Source of the DNA: Corallococcus praedator
GTDB lineage: Bacteria; Myxococcota; Myxococcia; Myxococcales; Myxococcaceae
Direction of reading: 5' to 3'
DNA: 37,744 nt
NCBI RefSeq assembly: GCF_003612125.1
Contig: NZ_RAWI01000043.1
Coordinates: 1 to 37,744 of the forward strand
Positions within the stretch are counted from its first letter, which is position 1. Every line of letters starts with the position of its first letter. Shown one piece after another: positions 1 to 8,101 of the stretch. The notes under the pieces are model-generated. The model was not told the DNA's origin, did no database searches, and was given only the letters and a program-made list of their open reading frames with translations. A program made the position numbers and the translations under genes.

Positions 1-1901
1 GACGGGGGCGGGCGGGTGCTGGTGACGTCGCGCTCGCTGCGCGGCTTGCTCTTCTCCACGCGCAGCGTCTTGCTGCCGTGCTGCTTGCCGTTGAGGGCCT
101 CGAAGCCCGTCGAGTCTGCCTCCGCGACGAAGACGTACGCGAACGTGGGGCGCAGCTCCGCGCGCACCATCTTGCCCACCGGGGCGCCCGCGTCCTCCAT
201 CGCCGTGGCGATGCTGCCCGGCCCCAGGCCGTCGGCGGTCCCCAGGTTCACCCAGAGCTTCACCTCGCCCGGGCCCGGCTCCAGCGCGGCGGACGACACC
301 GGCGCGCCACGGCCGCGCTCACCCCGGTCCTCGCGGCGGGGCTCGTCGCGGCGCGGACGGCGCTCACGCTCAGCGGACTCCGCGCGCGGGGCGGGACGCT
401 CCGTGCGCTCACCCCGGTCCTCGCGGCGGGGAGGACGCTCACGCTCGCGCTCGCGGTCCTTGCCCCGGCGCTCCAGGGGCTTTCTCTGCTCCACCGGCTC
501 GCGCTTCTCCGTCTCACCGGCGGCCTGCGCCTTCTCCATGCGCAGGTGGCTGAAGAAGTACTTGATGAGGAACGCGATGAGGTCGTCCGCGTCGCTGCGC
601 GTCTTGAGCTGCGACGCCAGGGGCAGGAAGCCCTCGAAGATGCTGGAGCCCGTCGCCTCGCGGATCTCCCGCACGTGGCGCTCGGTCCACAGGTGCATGG
701 CCTCTTCCGGGGCCGGCATCTCGCGCATCTCGAACTTGATGCCGAACTTCTTCTCCAGCACGGAGAAGGTCGCCAGCTCGCGCCCGGAGAAGAGGTTGAT
801 GGCGGTGCCCTTGTTGCCGATGCGGCCGGTGCGGCCCACGCGGTGCAGGTACACGGCCGGGTCCTCCGGCAGGGAGTAGTTGATGACGTACTCCAGCCCG
901 GAGATGTCGATGCCGCGCGCCGCGATGTCCGTGGCGACCATGAAGGCCACCTCGCCGCGCTTCACCTTGCCCATCACCCGCTCGCGCTCCTTCTGCGGCA
1001 GGTCTCCGTTGAGCAATTCCGCGTCGAAGCCGTTGCGGTTGAGCACCGCCGTCACCAGCGCCGTGTCATCCCGCGTGTTGCAGAAGATGATGGCGTTGGA
1101 GGGCTCTTCCTTCTCCAGGATGTAGATGAGGTTGCGCGGCTTGGGGAACTGATCCGACACGTCGTAGCGGATGTGGTGGATGTGCTCCACCGTGAAGACG
1201 TCGCCGGACAACAGCAGCGTCTCCGCGTTCGTCGTGTAGCGCGCGATGAGGTTCTGGATGTCCGTGGGGACGGTGGCGCTGAAGAGCAGCACCTGGCGCG
1301 TCTTCGGAAGACGGTCGAGGATCCGCGTCACCTCCTCGTAGAAGCCCTGGTTCAGCATCTCGTCGGCTTCATCGAGGATGGCGTGGTCGCAGGCGTCCAG
1401 CTTCAGGTTGCCGCGGTTGATGTGGTCGAAGACGCGGCCGGGGGTGCCCACGATGATGGGCGTGCCCTCTTCCAGCGCGTCCTCCTGCTGCTTCATGGAG
1501 GCGCCGCCGTAGATGGCCGCCACCTTCACGCCCTTGTACTTGGCGAGCGTGGTGAGCTCCTCCGCCACCTGCAGCGCCAGCTCGCGCGTGGGGCAGAGGA
1601 TGAGGGCGCGCACGCGCTTCTCATCGGGGGAAATCTTTTCCAGCAGGGGCAGGCCGAAGGCGGCCGTCTTGCCCGTGCCCGTCTTGCTGCGGACGATCAG
1701 GTCCTTGCCCGCCATCGCGGGGCCGAAGGCCTTGGCCTGGACAGGGGTGGGATTCGTGTAGCCGCGATCCGCCAGCGCGCGGCGGAGGGGCTCGGAGAGG
1801 TTCATGTCTTCGAAGCTGATGTCCGCGATGTACTCGCCGGGACGCGTCGGGGCTTCGTCAGGCGCCGGGGCTCCCGGCGTGGGCTCTTGGATGTCGCTCA
1901 T
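1..1901 (-). CDS. DEAD-box ATP-dependent RNA helicase with DbpA-type RNA-binding domain (C-terminus off the window)
   Basis: This is an RNA helicase that unwinds structured RNA, probably in ribosome assembly or mRNA turnover (the CsdA/DeaD/DbpA group). I translated the minus strand from the ATG at 1901-1899; the frame is open to the left edge, so 633 codons are visible and the stop is missing. Visible motifs are Walker A SKTGTGKT (residues 72-79), PTREL (near 104), DEAD (177-180), SAT (208-210) and HRVGRTGR (353-360). An Arg/Glu-rich low-complexity linker follows (about 455-540), then a C-terminal stretch starting VKLWVNLG that fits the DbpA RNA-binding domain. The gene diverges from the sigma factor at 1970, with 68 bases between starts. 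No strong Shine-Dalgarno is visible before 1901. The family call is secure; the exact orthologue name is not. Confidence 0.93.
   Translation of the reverse strand, partial: MSDIQEPTPGAPAPDEAPTRPGEYIADISFEDMNLSEPLRRALADRGYTNPTPVQAKAFGPAMAGKDLIVRSKTGTGKTAAFGLPLLEKISPDEKRVRALILCPTRELALQVAEELTTLAKYKGVKVAAIYGGASMKQQEDALEEGTPIIVGTPGRVFDHINRGNLKLDACDHAILDEADEMLNQGFYEEVTRILDRLPKTRQVLLFSATVPTDIQNLIARYTTNAETLLLSGDVFTVEHIHHIRYDVSDQFPKPRNLIYILEKEEPSNAIIFCNTRDDTALVTAVLNRNGFDAELLNGDLPQKERERVMGKVKRGEVAFMVATDIAARGIDISGLEYVINYSLPEDPAVYLHRVGRTGRIGNKGTAINLFSGRELATFSVLEKKFGIKFEMREMPAPEEAMHLWTERHVREIREATGSSIFEGFLPLASQLKTRSDADDLIAFLIKYFFSHLRMEKAQAAGETEKREPVEQRKPLERRGKDRERERERPPRREDRGERTERPAPRAESAERERRPRRDEPRREDRGERGRGAPVSSAALEPGPGEVKLWVNLGTADGLGPGSIATAMEDAGAPVGKMVRAELRPTFAYVFVAEADSTGFEALNGKQHGSKTLRVEKSKPRSERDVTSTRPPP
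315..431. repeat. 27-bp direct repeat inside the helicase linker
   Basis: Positions 315-341 and 405-431 are identical over 27 bases. They are exactly 90 bp (30 codons) apart, in frame, and encode the same charged Arg/Asp/Glu segment of the helicase linker. This points to expansion of the low-complexity RNA-binding linker by in-frame duplication. Confidence 0.8.
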
Positions 1902-1969
1902 CAGGCATGGGCATAGCCCCTGCATTACCCTCTGGCAACAATCGCGGCACTTTGGGGTATGGAGCGCGC

Positions 1970-3097
1970 ATGGCGAATGGGAGGAAGAGAACCAATAGTC
2001 CGGCCCCCAAGGCCCGCGCGAAGCGGGCATCAGCCCCCGTCCGCCCGGACGCCGCCCGGGAGGAATCCGGGGTGGAAGCCGAGGAGGGAGAGGCCCTGGA
2101 TCCGGACTCCCTGGAGCCGGACCTGGCGGAACTGAACGAAGCAGAAGCGGAAATCGAGGAACCCGCGCCCCGCGCCGCCCGGGTGCCCGCGAAGGCCGCG
2201 GCCCTGGTGCGCGCGGAGAGCGCGTCCGCCCTCACCAACCGCGACCCGCTCCAGGCCTACATGGCCGAGGTGACGCGCCACCCGCTGCTCACCCGCGAGG
2301 AGGAGCATCAGCTGGCCAAGGACTACCAGGCCACGGGGGACGTGCGGGCGGCCTACCGGCTGGTGGCCTCCAACCTGAGGCTGGTGGTGAAGCTGGCGCA
2401 CGAGTACCACCGCAACCCGCTGTCGCTCCTGGACCTGGTGCAGGAGGGCAACATCGGGCTGATGCAGGCGGTGAAGAAGTACGACCCGGACCGGGGCGTG
2501 AAGCTCAGCAGCTACGCCGCCTGGTGGATCCGCGCGTACATCCTCCGCTACATCATGGACAACTGGAAGATGGTGAAGCTGGGCACCACCGAGGCCCAGC
2601 GCAAGCTCTTCTTCAAGCTGCGCCAGGAGCAGGACAAGCTCATCTCCCAGGGCTTCGAGGCCAGCCCGCGCCTGCTGGCCGAGCGCCTCAACGTCACCGA
2701 GCAGGACGTCGTGGAGATGGACCAGCGGCTGGGCCACGACGAGCTGTCCATCGACGCGCCGCTGGGCAACGACGGGGACTCCGGCGGCACGCGCGCGGAC
2801 CGCTACCTGCCGTCCACCGCGGTGCCCGCCGACGAACGCCTGGGCAGCGAACAGCTCAAGGCCCTCTTCCGGGAGAACCTGAACGCGTTCGCCCAGACGC
2901 TGGAGGGCAAGGAGCTCTACATCTTCGAGCACCGCCTCACCGCGGACGAACCGCTCACGCTCCAGGACATCGGAGACAAGTACGGCGTCAGCCGCGAGCG
3001 GGCCCGGCAGATTGAAGCGGCCCTCATCAACCGGATGCGCGAGTTCATGCGCGAGCGCATCCCGGACTTCGACATGGTGGCGGTGCCCAAGGGCTGA
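1970..3097 (+). CDS. rpoH: RNA polymerase sigma-32 (RpoH)-like factor
   Basis: Alternative sigma factor of 375 aa. Region 2 (about 125-195) contains NLRLVVKLAHEY and DLVQEGNIGLMQAV. The RpoH box RKLFFKLR (211-218) places it with sigma-32 rather than the housekeeping factor. Region 4 ends with the helix-turn-helix YGVSRERARQIE. The ATG at 1970 is preferred over the in-frame upstream start at 1907, because GGAG at 1961-1964 sits 5 bases ahead of it and the extra 21 residues look non-coding. An Ala/Glu-rich arm of about 90 residues precedes region 1.2, making the protein much longer than the usual 285 or so residues. Myxococcus has several sigma-32 paralogues used in development (SigB, SigC, SigE), so the heat-shock name may not reflect its job. 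It converges on the ketosynthase gene with 29 bases between stops. Confidence 0.92.
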   Translation: MANGRKRTNSPAPKARAKRASAPVRPDAAREESGVEAEEGEALDPDSLEPDLAELNEAEAEIEEPAPRAARVPAKAAALVRAESASALTNRDPLQAYMAEVTRHPLLTREEEHQLAKDYQATGDVRAAYRLVASNLRLVVKLAHEYHRNPLSLLDLVQEGNIGLMQAVKKYDPDRGVKLSSYAAWWIRAYILRYIMDNWKMVKLGTTEAQRKLFFKLRQEQDKLISQGFEASPRLLAERLNVTEQDVVEMDQRLGHDELSIDAPLGNDGDSGGTRADRYLPSTAVPADERLGSEQLKALFRENLNAFAQTLEGKELYIFEHRLTADEPLTLQDIGDKYGVSRERARQIEAALINRMREFMRERIPDFDMVAVPKG

Positions 3098-3126
3098 AGG
3101 CAGCCCCCGGGCGCCGGCCCCGGCCG

Positions 3127-4692
3127 CTACTTCCAGGGCCGGGAGATGATGCAGGCGTTGATGCCGCCCACGCCCATGGACAGCTTGCCCGAGCACCCCT
3201 CGGGCGCCGGCTCCTCGTGGTCGAACACGAAGTGCTTGTGCACCTTGGCGATCTGCTTGTTGAGCTCCGGGGCCGCCAGGGGCGTGGGGTAGACCTTGCC
3301 CTGTTCGGCGCCCAGGTACTGCGCCGTGAGCTCCCAGCCGCCGCCCGCGGACATGCCGTGGCCGAAGGTGCCCTTGCGCGCGGTGATGAGCACCGAGTCG
3401 GGCAGCACGTCGCGCAGGTTCTGCACCTCCAGGAAGTCGCCCGGGGTGGCGGTGGCGTGCAGGTCCCAGCTGCCCACGTCCTTGGGCTCGCAGCCGGCGG
3501 AGGCGAGCGCCTCGCGGATGGCCAGCGTGGGGCCTTCCTTGGACGGGGTGATGATGTGGTCGGCGTCCGCGGTGACGCCCACCGCGACGGGCTCCAGGCC
3601 CAGCGCCTTGTAGCCCTTCTGGGTGAAGTGCTCGTAGTCGCCCACCACCCACACCACCGCGCCTCCGGCGATGTGCGTGCCGCGCAGCGCGGTGAGGGGC
3701 TTGGACACGGCGGCGTCCGCGGAGATGACGCGCGCGTTGTAGAAGCCGCCCACCACCAGCGGGTTGGGCGCCGCGTCCGTCATGCCCAGCACCACCGCCT
3801 TGGCCTCGCCCAGGCGGATGGCGTTCATCGCGAGCTTCAGGCCGTAGCCGAACGACGAGCACGCGGCCACGGGCGCGAACGTCATGCCCGTAATCTGCCC
3901 CAGCATGGAGACCTGCGAGGCGGGCGTGTTGTGGATGTTCCACAGCACGTTGGAGGACACCGCGTTCCAGGGGGGCTCCGGGGAGCTCCACTTCTTCTGC
4001 AGGCGCGCGTTGCGCGTGCGCTTCTCCTTGATGACGGCGAGCTTGGCGGACTCCACGTCGCCCTCGTCGGGCACGCCCATGGCTTCAATCTCGCGCAGCT
4101 CCTCCAGGTACTCGCGCAGCTCCGGCGAGCGGCCGGCCCAGAAGTGCCACCAGTCGTCCTCCGCCTTGTCGCGCTCCACCTCCTCGATGGTGGAGGGCTC
4201 CGGGGGCATGCCGGGCAGGGCCTCGCGCGTCTCGCGCCACGCGCGCACGGCGCTGTTGTGCTCGGGGCTGGCCCAGAAGCGGTCCCACCGGCGCTGGGCG
4301 CGGTAGAGGTCCAGGGAGATGTTCTGGATGGTGGGCAGGTCGCCCAGGCCGGTGCCCACGTAGACGTGCGCGCGGGCGCCCAGGTCCTGGAGCTCCTTCT
4401 CGATGCCGGGGTTCTGCGACAGCGACTGGATGAAGGCGCCGATGGCGTACTGCGTGGGCTGCCCCATCTTCCGCTCCAACTGGGAGAAGCGGCTGCCGGG
4501 AAAGCGCGCGTCGATCCACGGCTTGTAGTCGGCCAGGTTGAAGGTGGGGTTGCCGACGAGGAAGTTGTCCGGACCGAAGCCGTTGAAGGGGGTCAGCCAG
4601 GTCTCGGAGGACGCGAGGTTCTTCGCGAACGCCTCGATGTTGGGGGAACGCGGGGCAACCACGCCCCAGCCGAAGATTCCGACTCTGCGCAC
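3127..4692 (-). CDS. Atypical beta-ketoacyl synthase (FabF-like fold, large insertion)
   Basis: A 521-aa condensing enzyme of the thiolase fold. The catalytic set is complete: Cys278 in AACSSFG, His412 in DLHATATPGD, and Lys440/His445 in RKGTFGHGMSAGGG, with a C-terminal GVGGINA signature. FabF has its cysteine near residue 163, so about 115 extra residues lie ahead of it here, mainly 125-240. This part is charged and Trp-rich and matches nothing I recognise. The start is GTG at 4692, chosen because AAGGA lies 8 bases upstream and the protein then begins with the usual VGIFGWG strand. The neighbour upstream on the same strand ends only 29 bases away, so the two are probably co-transcribed. 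No ACP, ketoreductase or acyltransferase lies nearby, so the substrate is unknown. Confidence 0.85.
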   Translation of the reverse strand: MRRVGIFGWGVVAPRSPNIEAFAKNLASSETWLTPFNGFGPDNFLVGNPTFNLADYKPWIDARFPGSRFSQLERKMGQPTQYAIGAFIQSLSQNPGIEKELQDLGARAHVYVGTGLGDLPTIQNISLDLYRAQRRWDRFWASPEHNSAVRAWRETREALPGMPPEPSTIEEVERDKAEDDWWHFWAGRSPELREYLEELREIEAMGVPDEGDVESAKLAVIKEKRTRNARLQKKWSSPEPPWNAVSSNVLWNIHNTPASQVSMLGQITGMTFAPVAACSSFGYGLKLAMNAIRLGEAKAVVLGMTDAAPNPLVVGGFYNARVISADAAVSKPLTALRGTHIAGGAVVWVVGDYEHFTQKGYKALGLEPVAVGVTADADHIITPSKEGPTLAIREALASAGCEPKDVGSWDLHATATPGDFLEVQNLRDVLPDSVLITARKGTFGHGMSAGGGWELTAQYLGAEQGKVYPTPLAAPELNKQIAKVHKHFVFDHEEPAPEGCSGKLSMGVGGINACIISRPWK

Positions 4693-4721
4693 GGGTGTTT
4701 CCTTCGCCGCCGGGGGGAAGA

Positions 4722-6176
4722 CTACAGCGGCTGGATCTTGAGGTTGTCGAAGTGGACGCGCGTCTGCCAGCCCGAGAAACCGAAGTACCGGTTGCGCGGG
4801 CCGTAGAGGGGAGAGGCGTCCTGGAGGGACAGGAAGGGCTTGCCGTCCACTTCCCACGACAGGAGTCCATCCCGCCGGGTGATGCGGAAGTGGAAGCGCT
4901 GGCCGGGGGTGACCACCGCGCCGTCGCGCACGGCGCGGTCGTTGGTGTGCTCGTGCTGGCGGGCGATGACGGACTGGGTGTTGCGCCAGCCGCCGAAGAT
5001 GAAGACGTAGCCGGTGGCGGTGTACTGCAGGCGCGGGTCCCCCGCGTAGAAGGAGCGGCCGTCGCCCCAGGCCTCCACCTTCATGTCGCCGTCGGCGCTG
5101 TCGGCCCAGGCGTCGAACTCGATGGAGGCGTTCTGGGGCAGGGGCTTCTTGAGCCACATGGGGCGGTTGCCCACGCCCTGCACCACCAGCGCGCCGTCTT
5201 CAATCTTCACGGCGGCGGGGTTCGTCACGTTCCACGCGTCGCCAATCGTGGCGCGGTTGAAGTCGTCCTCGGAGGGGCCCGCGGGCAGCTCGGGCTCCTG
5301 CTTCATGGCCGTGGCGGGCATGGAGTCCGGCGTGCCGATGCGCAGGTTGTCGAAGAACAGCTGCGACTCCCAGCCGGACAGGCCCAGCCGGTCATGCCCC
5401 TTGCCCTTGAAGGGGAACGGGTCATCCAGCTCCGCCACGAGCGTGCCGTCAATGGCCCACTTGAGCACGTTGCCGCGCCGCTCGATGCGCCAGTGGTACA
5501 CGCGGCCGGACTGCACGGGGGCGCCCACGCGGGACTCCACGCGCATGGCGGTGTCCTTCTTGAAGACGCCGGTGGCGACGAGGTCCGCGCCCTGGCCGCC
5601 GCCCTTCTCCGCGATGCGGGCCGCGCGGCGCTGGAGCGCGTCCAGCGCGGGCGCGTTGATGTCACGCCGGGCGATGACGGACAGGCTGTTGTTCCACCCG
5701 CCCTGCACCAGCACGTAGCCGGAGGCCGGGTCGCGCCCGTTGCCGAACAGCTCCACGCGGATGTCGCCGTCGGGGTACTCCGGGCGCACGTCGAACTCCA
5801 CCGCCACGTCGTCCGGCAGCGCGGCCTGGAGCCACAGCGGGTTGTTCTTGGGCGCGGGGCCCAGAAGCTCCCCGTTCGTCACGCGCCAGAAGGCGCCGGT
5901 GGAGAAGAAGTCGCGGGCGACGATGCCCGGGTCGTTGAAGGACTGCGCGTAGGGGAGGGTGGCGGTGATGTCCGCCTGCCCCCGGAAGAGCGCGTAGTGG
6001 ATGAGCGGGAACTGGAGGAGGACGACGATGCCGGCGAGGACGGCCCAGCCCCTGCGGGTGAGCCCGTCAGGCTTCCGCCACGCCTCGGCGGGGGAGGCCC
6101 CGGGAGCGGGCGGCAGGGGCGCCGCCGTGGGGGACTCGACCTGCTTCTCCTTGTCCTTGCGGCTGGCCTGGCCCAT
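4722..6176 (-). CDS. Membrane-anchored protein with two tandem LamG/DUF1080-like beta-sandwich domains
   Basis: A 484-aa protein. The N-terminus is cytoplasmic and charged (about 1-42). One membrane segment follows (GWAVLAGIVVLLQFPLIHYA, about 43-63), and then two copies of an extracytoplasmic domain of roughly 190 residues. The copies share recognisable landmarks: W.VTN, an IEFDA/VEFDV strand, GGW.N..SVIARR/Q, H.RI.RR..L.W.IDG and a closing FSGW...FDNL. Such folds bind carbohydrate or other ligands; no catalytic residues are evident. The gene precedes the ketosynthase by 29 bases and follows a membrane-protein gene by 81, all on the minus strand. The start is ATG 6176; GGAG lies about 14 bases upstream, so the ribosome site is weak. 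Domain assignment is by pattern and the function is unknown. Confidence 0.75.
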   Translation of the reverse strand: MGQASRKDKEKQVESPTAAPLPPAPGASPAEAWRKPDGLTRRGWAVLAGIVVLLQFPLIHYALFRGQADITATLPYAQSFNDPGIVARDFFSTGAFWRVTNGELLGPAPKNNPLWLQAALPDDVAVEFDVRPEYPDGDIRVELFGNGRDPASGYVLVQGGWNNSLSVIARRDINAPALDALQRRAARIAEKGGGQGADLVATGVFKKDTAMRVESRVGAPVQSGRVYHWRIERRGNVLKWAIDGTLVAELDDPFPFKGKGHDRLGLSGWESQLFFDNLRIGTPDSMPATAMKQEPELPAGPSEDDFNRATIGDAWNVTNPAAVKIEDGALVVQGVGNRPMWLKKPLPQNASIEFDAWADSADGDMKVEAWGDGRSFYAGDPRLQYTATGYVFIFGGWRNTQSVIARQHEHTNDRAVRDGAVVTPGQRFHFRITRRDGLLSWEVDGKPFLSLQDASPLYGPRNRYFGFSGWQTRVHFDNLKIQPL

Positions 6177-6257
6177 CGATGCTCGGGGAACTCCGGGGGA
6201 AATGGCGGCGGAATGTACGCCCCGGCCCCCCCGGCGTAAAGGATTGCCGGGAGGGGA

Positions 6258-6965
6258 CTACTTGACCCCCCACCGCTTCTCGAGCGCCCGCTGCTCCGCC
6301 TGGCGCAGCTTCTGCTTCTCGCGCTCGGCCTTGCGTTGATCCGACTCCTCGGGCGTGGGGCGCACGGCGAGCTGATAGACGCTGCCGGCCAGGGCGAAGA
6401 GCAGGGCCGCGATGATGACGCCCCAGGGACGGCTGGCCACGGCCTCCACCACGCCGCCGAACTGGTGCAGCGCCGCGAGCGCGCCAATCACGAACAGCCA
6501 CGCGCCCACCGCGGAGGCGACGATGCCGCTCACCTGCCGGTGCAGCAGCGCGCCCACGATGCCGCCCACGATGAAGCCCGGGCCGAAGCCGAGCAGGAAG
6601 TCGTTCTGCCCGGCGATCTGCCCCGCGACGAGGCCCAGGGGCACGCCCACGCCCACGAAGGTGATGGCGGGTGGGAAGAGGAAGCCCACCGCCATGAGTC
6701 CCGCGGCCACGAAGGTGGGCAGGCGCGGATCCAGCTCCATCATCCCCAGCTTCTGGGTGATGGCGCCCGTCCACACGAGGCCCAGCACCGCGCCCACGGG
6801 GCCAGCGACCAGACGGAACATCCGGCCTCCGCCCGCGAGCAGCAGCACCACGCCCACGGCCGCGAGCACGACGCCGGCCCACATGGGCAACAGCCGGTAG
6901 ATGCCCACCCAGCCGGAGGGGTTGAAGGTCTGGTAGGACTTGAGCGCCTGGAGGAAGCCTTCCAT
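6258..6965 (-). CDS. Multi-pass membrane protein of unknown function
   Basis: A 235-aa protein with about seven hydrophobic segments, rich in Gly, Ala and Val (for example VVLAAVGVVLLLAGG and FIVGGIVGALL). It ends in a basic, Gln- and Glu-rich cytoplasmic tail of about 40 residues that could form a coiled coil. The repeated Gly-rich helices resemble small DUF4203/TMEM198-type membrane proteins, but I cannot assign a family. It lies just upstream of the double beta-sandwich gene and downstream of a 90-aa tail-anchored protein gene, so a four-gene minus-strand operon running 7265 to 3127 is plausible. The start is ATG 6965. Confidence 0.7.
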   Translation of the reverse strand: MEGFLQALKSYQTFNPSGWVGIYRLLPMWAGVVLAAVGVVLLLAGGGRMFRLVAGPVGAVLGLVWTGAITQKLGMMELDPRLPTFVAAGLMAVGFLFPPAITFVGVGVPLGLVAGQIAGQNDFLLGFGPGFIVGGIVGALLHRQVSGIVASAVGAWLFVIGALAALHQFGGVVEAVASRPWGVIIAALLFALAGSVYQLAVRPTPEESDQRKAEREKQKLRQAEQRALEKRWGVK

Positions 6966-6992
6966 GGCGCGTCATCCTACCGACATTGGCCG

Positions 6993-7265
6993 CTAGGAAT
7001 AGCGGGTCAGCGCGAGCGCCAGCAGGACGGCCAGGATGACGGCGCCCAGCAGGGCGAAGCCGTAGAGGGCGCGGGGCGTGGCGGTGGCGCGCAGGAGGTC
7101 CTCGGCCCGCTCGCGGTCTTCCGGGGAGGGGGCCTGCGCCAGGATGCGCCGGGCGTCCTGGCGGGCGCCCACCACGTCCCCGGCGTCCTTGCGGGCCCAG
7201 GCCGCGCGCACTTCGTCGGAGCCGGGGGCGCCGGGCCCTGGGGGCGTCTGTCCGCCTTTCGCCAT
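6993..7265 (-). CDS. Small tail-anchored membrane protein
   Basis: A 90-aa protein. A Pro/Gly-rich N-terminus is followed by an Ala/Arg-rich helical stretch (about 20-62) and a single C-terminal membrane helix (YGFALLGAVILAVLLALAL) ending in TRYS. The cytoplasmic helix resembles half a TPR unit. It is the first gene of the minus-strand group and diverges from the DUF4159 gene at 7322, with 56 bases between the starts. A TATAGA hexamer lies 8 bases upstream of the ATG on the coding strand, at 7274-7279. Function unknown. Confidence 0.6.
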   Translation of the reverse strand: MAKGGQTPPGPGAPGSDEVRAAWARKDAGDVVGARQDARRILAQAPSPEDRERAEDLLRATATPRALYGFALLGAVILAVLLALALTRYS

Positions 7266-7273
7266 GGCGCGCG

Positions 7274-7312
7274 TCTATACCAGGGAATGTGGACACCCGC
7301 CGACGGTATAAG
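7274..7312. promoter_or_regulatory. Divergent promoter region with two TATA-type hexamers
   Basis: TATAGA on the minus strand (7274-7279) and TATAAG on the plus strand (7307-7312) lie 8-9 bases upstream of the start codons at 7265 and 7322. TATACC at 7276-7281 and GGTATA at 7305-7310 form a symmetric dyad. The spacing would give near-leaderless transcripts for both genes. No good -35 element is visible, so the reading is tentative. Confidence 0.35.
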
Positions 7313-7321
7313 CACGTCTCC

Positions 7322-8080
7322 ATGCCCGTGCGGTCCCTGTCCCGTCGAAGCCTCCTGCTCGCCACGTCCGCGCTCGTCCCGCTGCTGTCCCGGCGTGCGT
7401 CCGCCTTTGGCGAGAAGAGCCGGTTCATCCCCGCCGTGGCCCGGCACGGAGGCCGCTGGGACGGACGGCTGTCCGGCCTGCGGCGCCTTGCGTGGGAGCT
7501 GCAGCGGCGCACGTCCGTGGAGGTGGTGCCGGACGCGCGCCCGTTCGCGCTCAGCAGCCAGGACCTGTTCGAATACCCCTTCCTGTACTTCGGGGGGGAC
7601 GGGGCCTTCCCGCCGCTGACGGACGCGGAGGTGACGAACCTGCGCCGCTACCTCACGTACGGCGGCTTCGTGTTCGGGGACGCCAACGACGGCAGCGACG
7701 GGGACGGCTTCGATGCCAGCTTCCGCCGGGAGATGGCGCGCGTGCTGCCGCAGAATCCGCTGAAGGAGACGCCGGGGACGCACGTCGTCTTCAAGTCCTT
7801 CTTCCTGTTGGATGCGGCGCCCGGGCGGCTCTTGCACAAGCCGCTGCCGCTGGTGGCGAGCGTGGGCAAGCGCGCGGCGGTCATCTATTCGCAGAACGAC
7901 GTGGCGGGCGCGTGGAGCCGCAGCGAGTCCGGCGACTACGAGTTCGACGTGTCCCCCGGCGGCGAGCCGCAGCGCGAGCTGGCCATCCGCCTGGGCATCA
8001 ACCTGTGCATGTACGCGCTGTGTCTGGACTACAAGGACGATGCGGTGCACCTGCCCCTCATCCTCAACAAGCGGCGCTGA
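7322..8080 (+). CDS. Tat-exported DUF4159-family protein
   Basis: A 252-aa protein starting with a twin-arginine leader: SRRSLLL at residues 7-13, a hydrophobic stretch, and a likely cleavage site after SRRASA. The mature part has the DUF4159 look. This is a Rossmann-like fold with PFLYFGGDGAFPPLTDAEV and a conserved GGFVFGDAND loop, usually found beside VWA and GATase-like proteins, as here. An in-frame GTG at 7289 would add 11 residues; I prefer 7322 because it gives a normal Tat n-region, although neither start has a good Shine-Dalgarno. It is followed after 21 bases by the VWA gene. The family's biochemical role is not established. Confidence 0.8.
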   Translation: MPVRSLSRRSLLLATSALVPLLSRRASAFGEKSRFIPAVARHGGRWDGRLSGLRRLAWELQRRTSVEVVPDARPFALSSQDLFEYPFLYFGGDGAFPPLTDAEVTNLRRYLTYGGFVFGDANDGSDGDGFDASFRREMARVLPQNPLKETPGTHVVFKSFFLLDAAPGRLLHKPLPLVASVGKRAAVIYSQNDVAGAWSRSESGDYEFDVSPGGEPQRELAIRLGINLCMYALCLDYKDDAVHLPLILNKRR

Positions 8081-8101
8081 AGGACCCTGGCGCGCGACCG
8101 A

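Noticed and set aside
78-1916. A 612-codon open frame on the plus strand opposite the helicase
   Set aside because: It is rich in Arg, His, Leu and Val with no domain, and the opposite strand carries a full DEAD-box protein. High-GC antisense shadow.
1933-1950. TGGCA...GGCA as a possible sigma-54 promoter for the sigma-32-like gene
   Set aside because: GG and GC are 11 bases apart, not 10, and the -12 half lacks TTGC.
2030-3991. Long minus-strand frame across the sigma factor and ketosynthase
   Set aside because: It crosses two clearly coding genes out of frame, has no recognisable motif and only repetitive Arg/Gly composition.
6212-6240. TTTACG-N18-TACATT as a promoter for the double beta-sandwich gene (minus strand)
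   Set aside because: Both hexamers match only 4 of 6 and the spacing is 18; too weak to list as a feature in GC-rich DNA.
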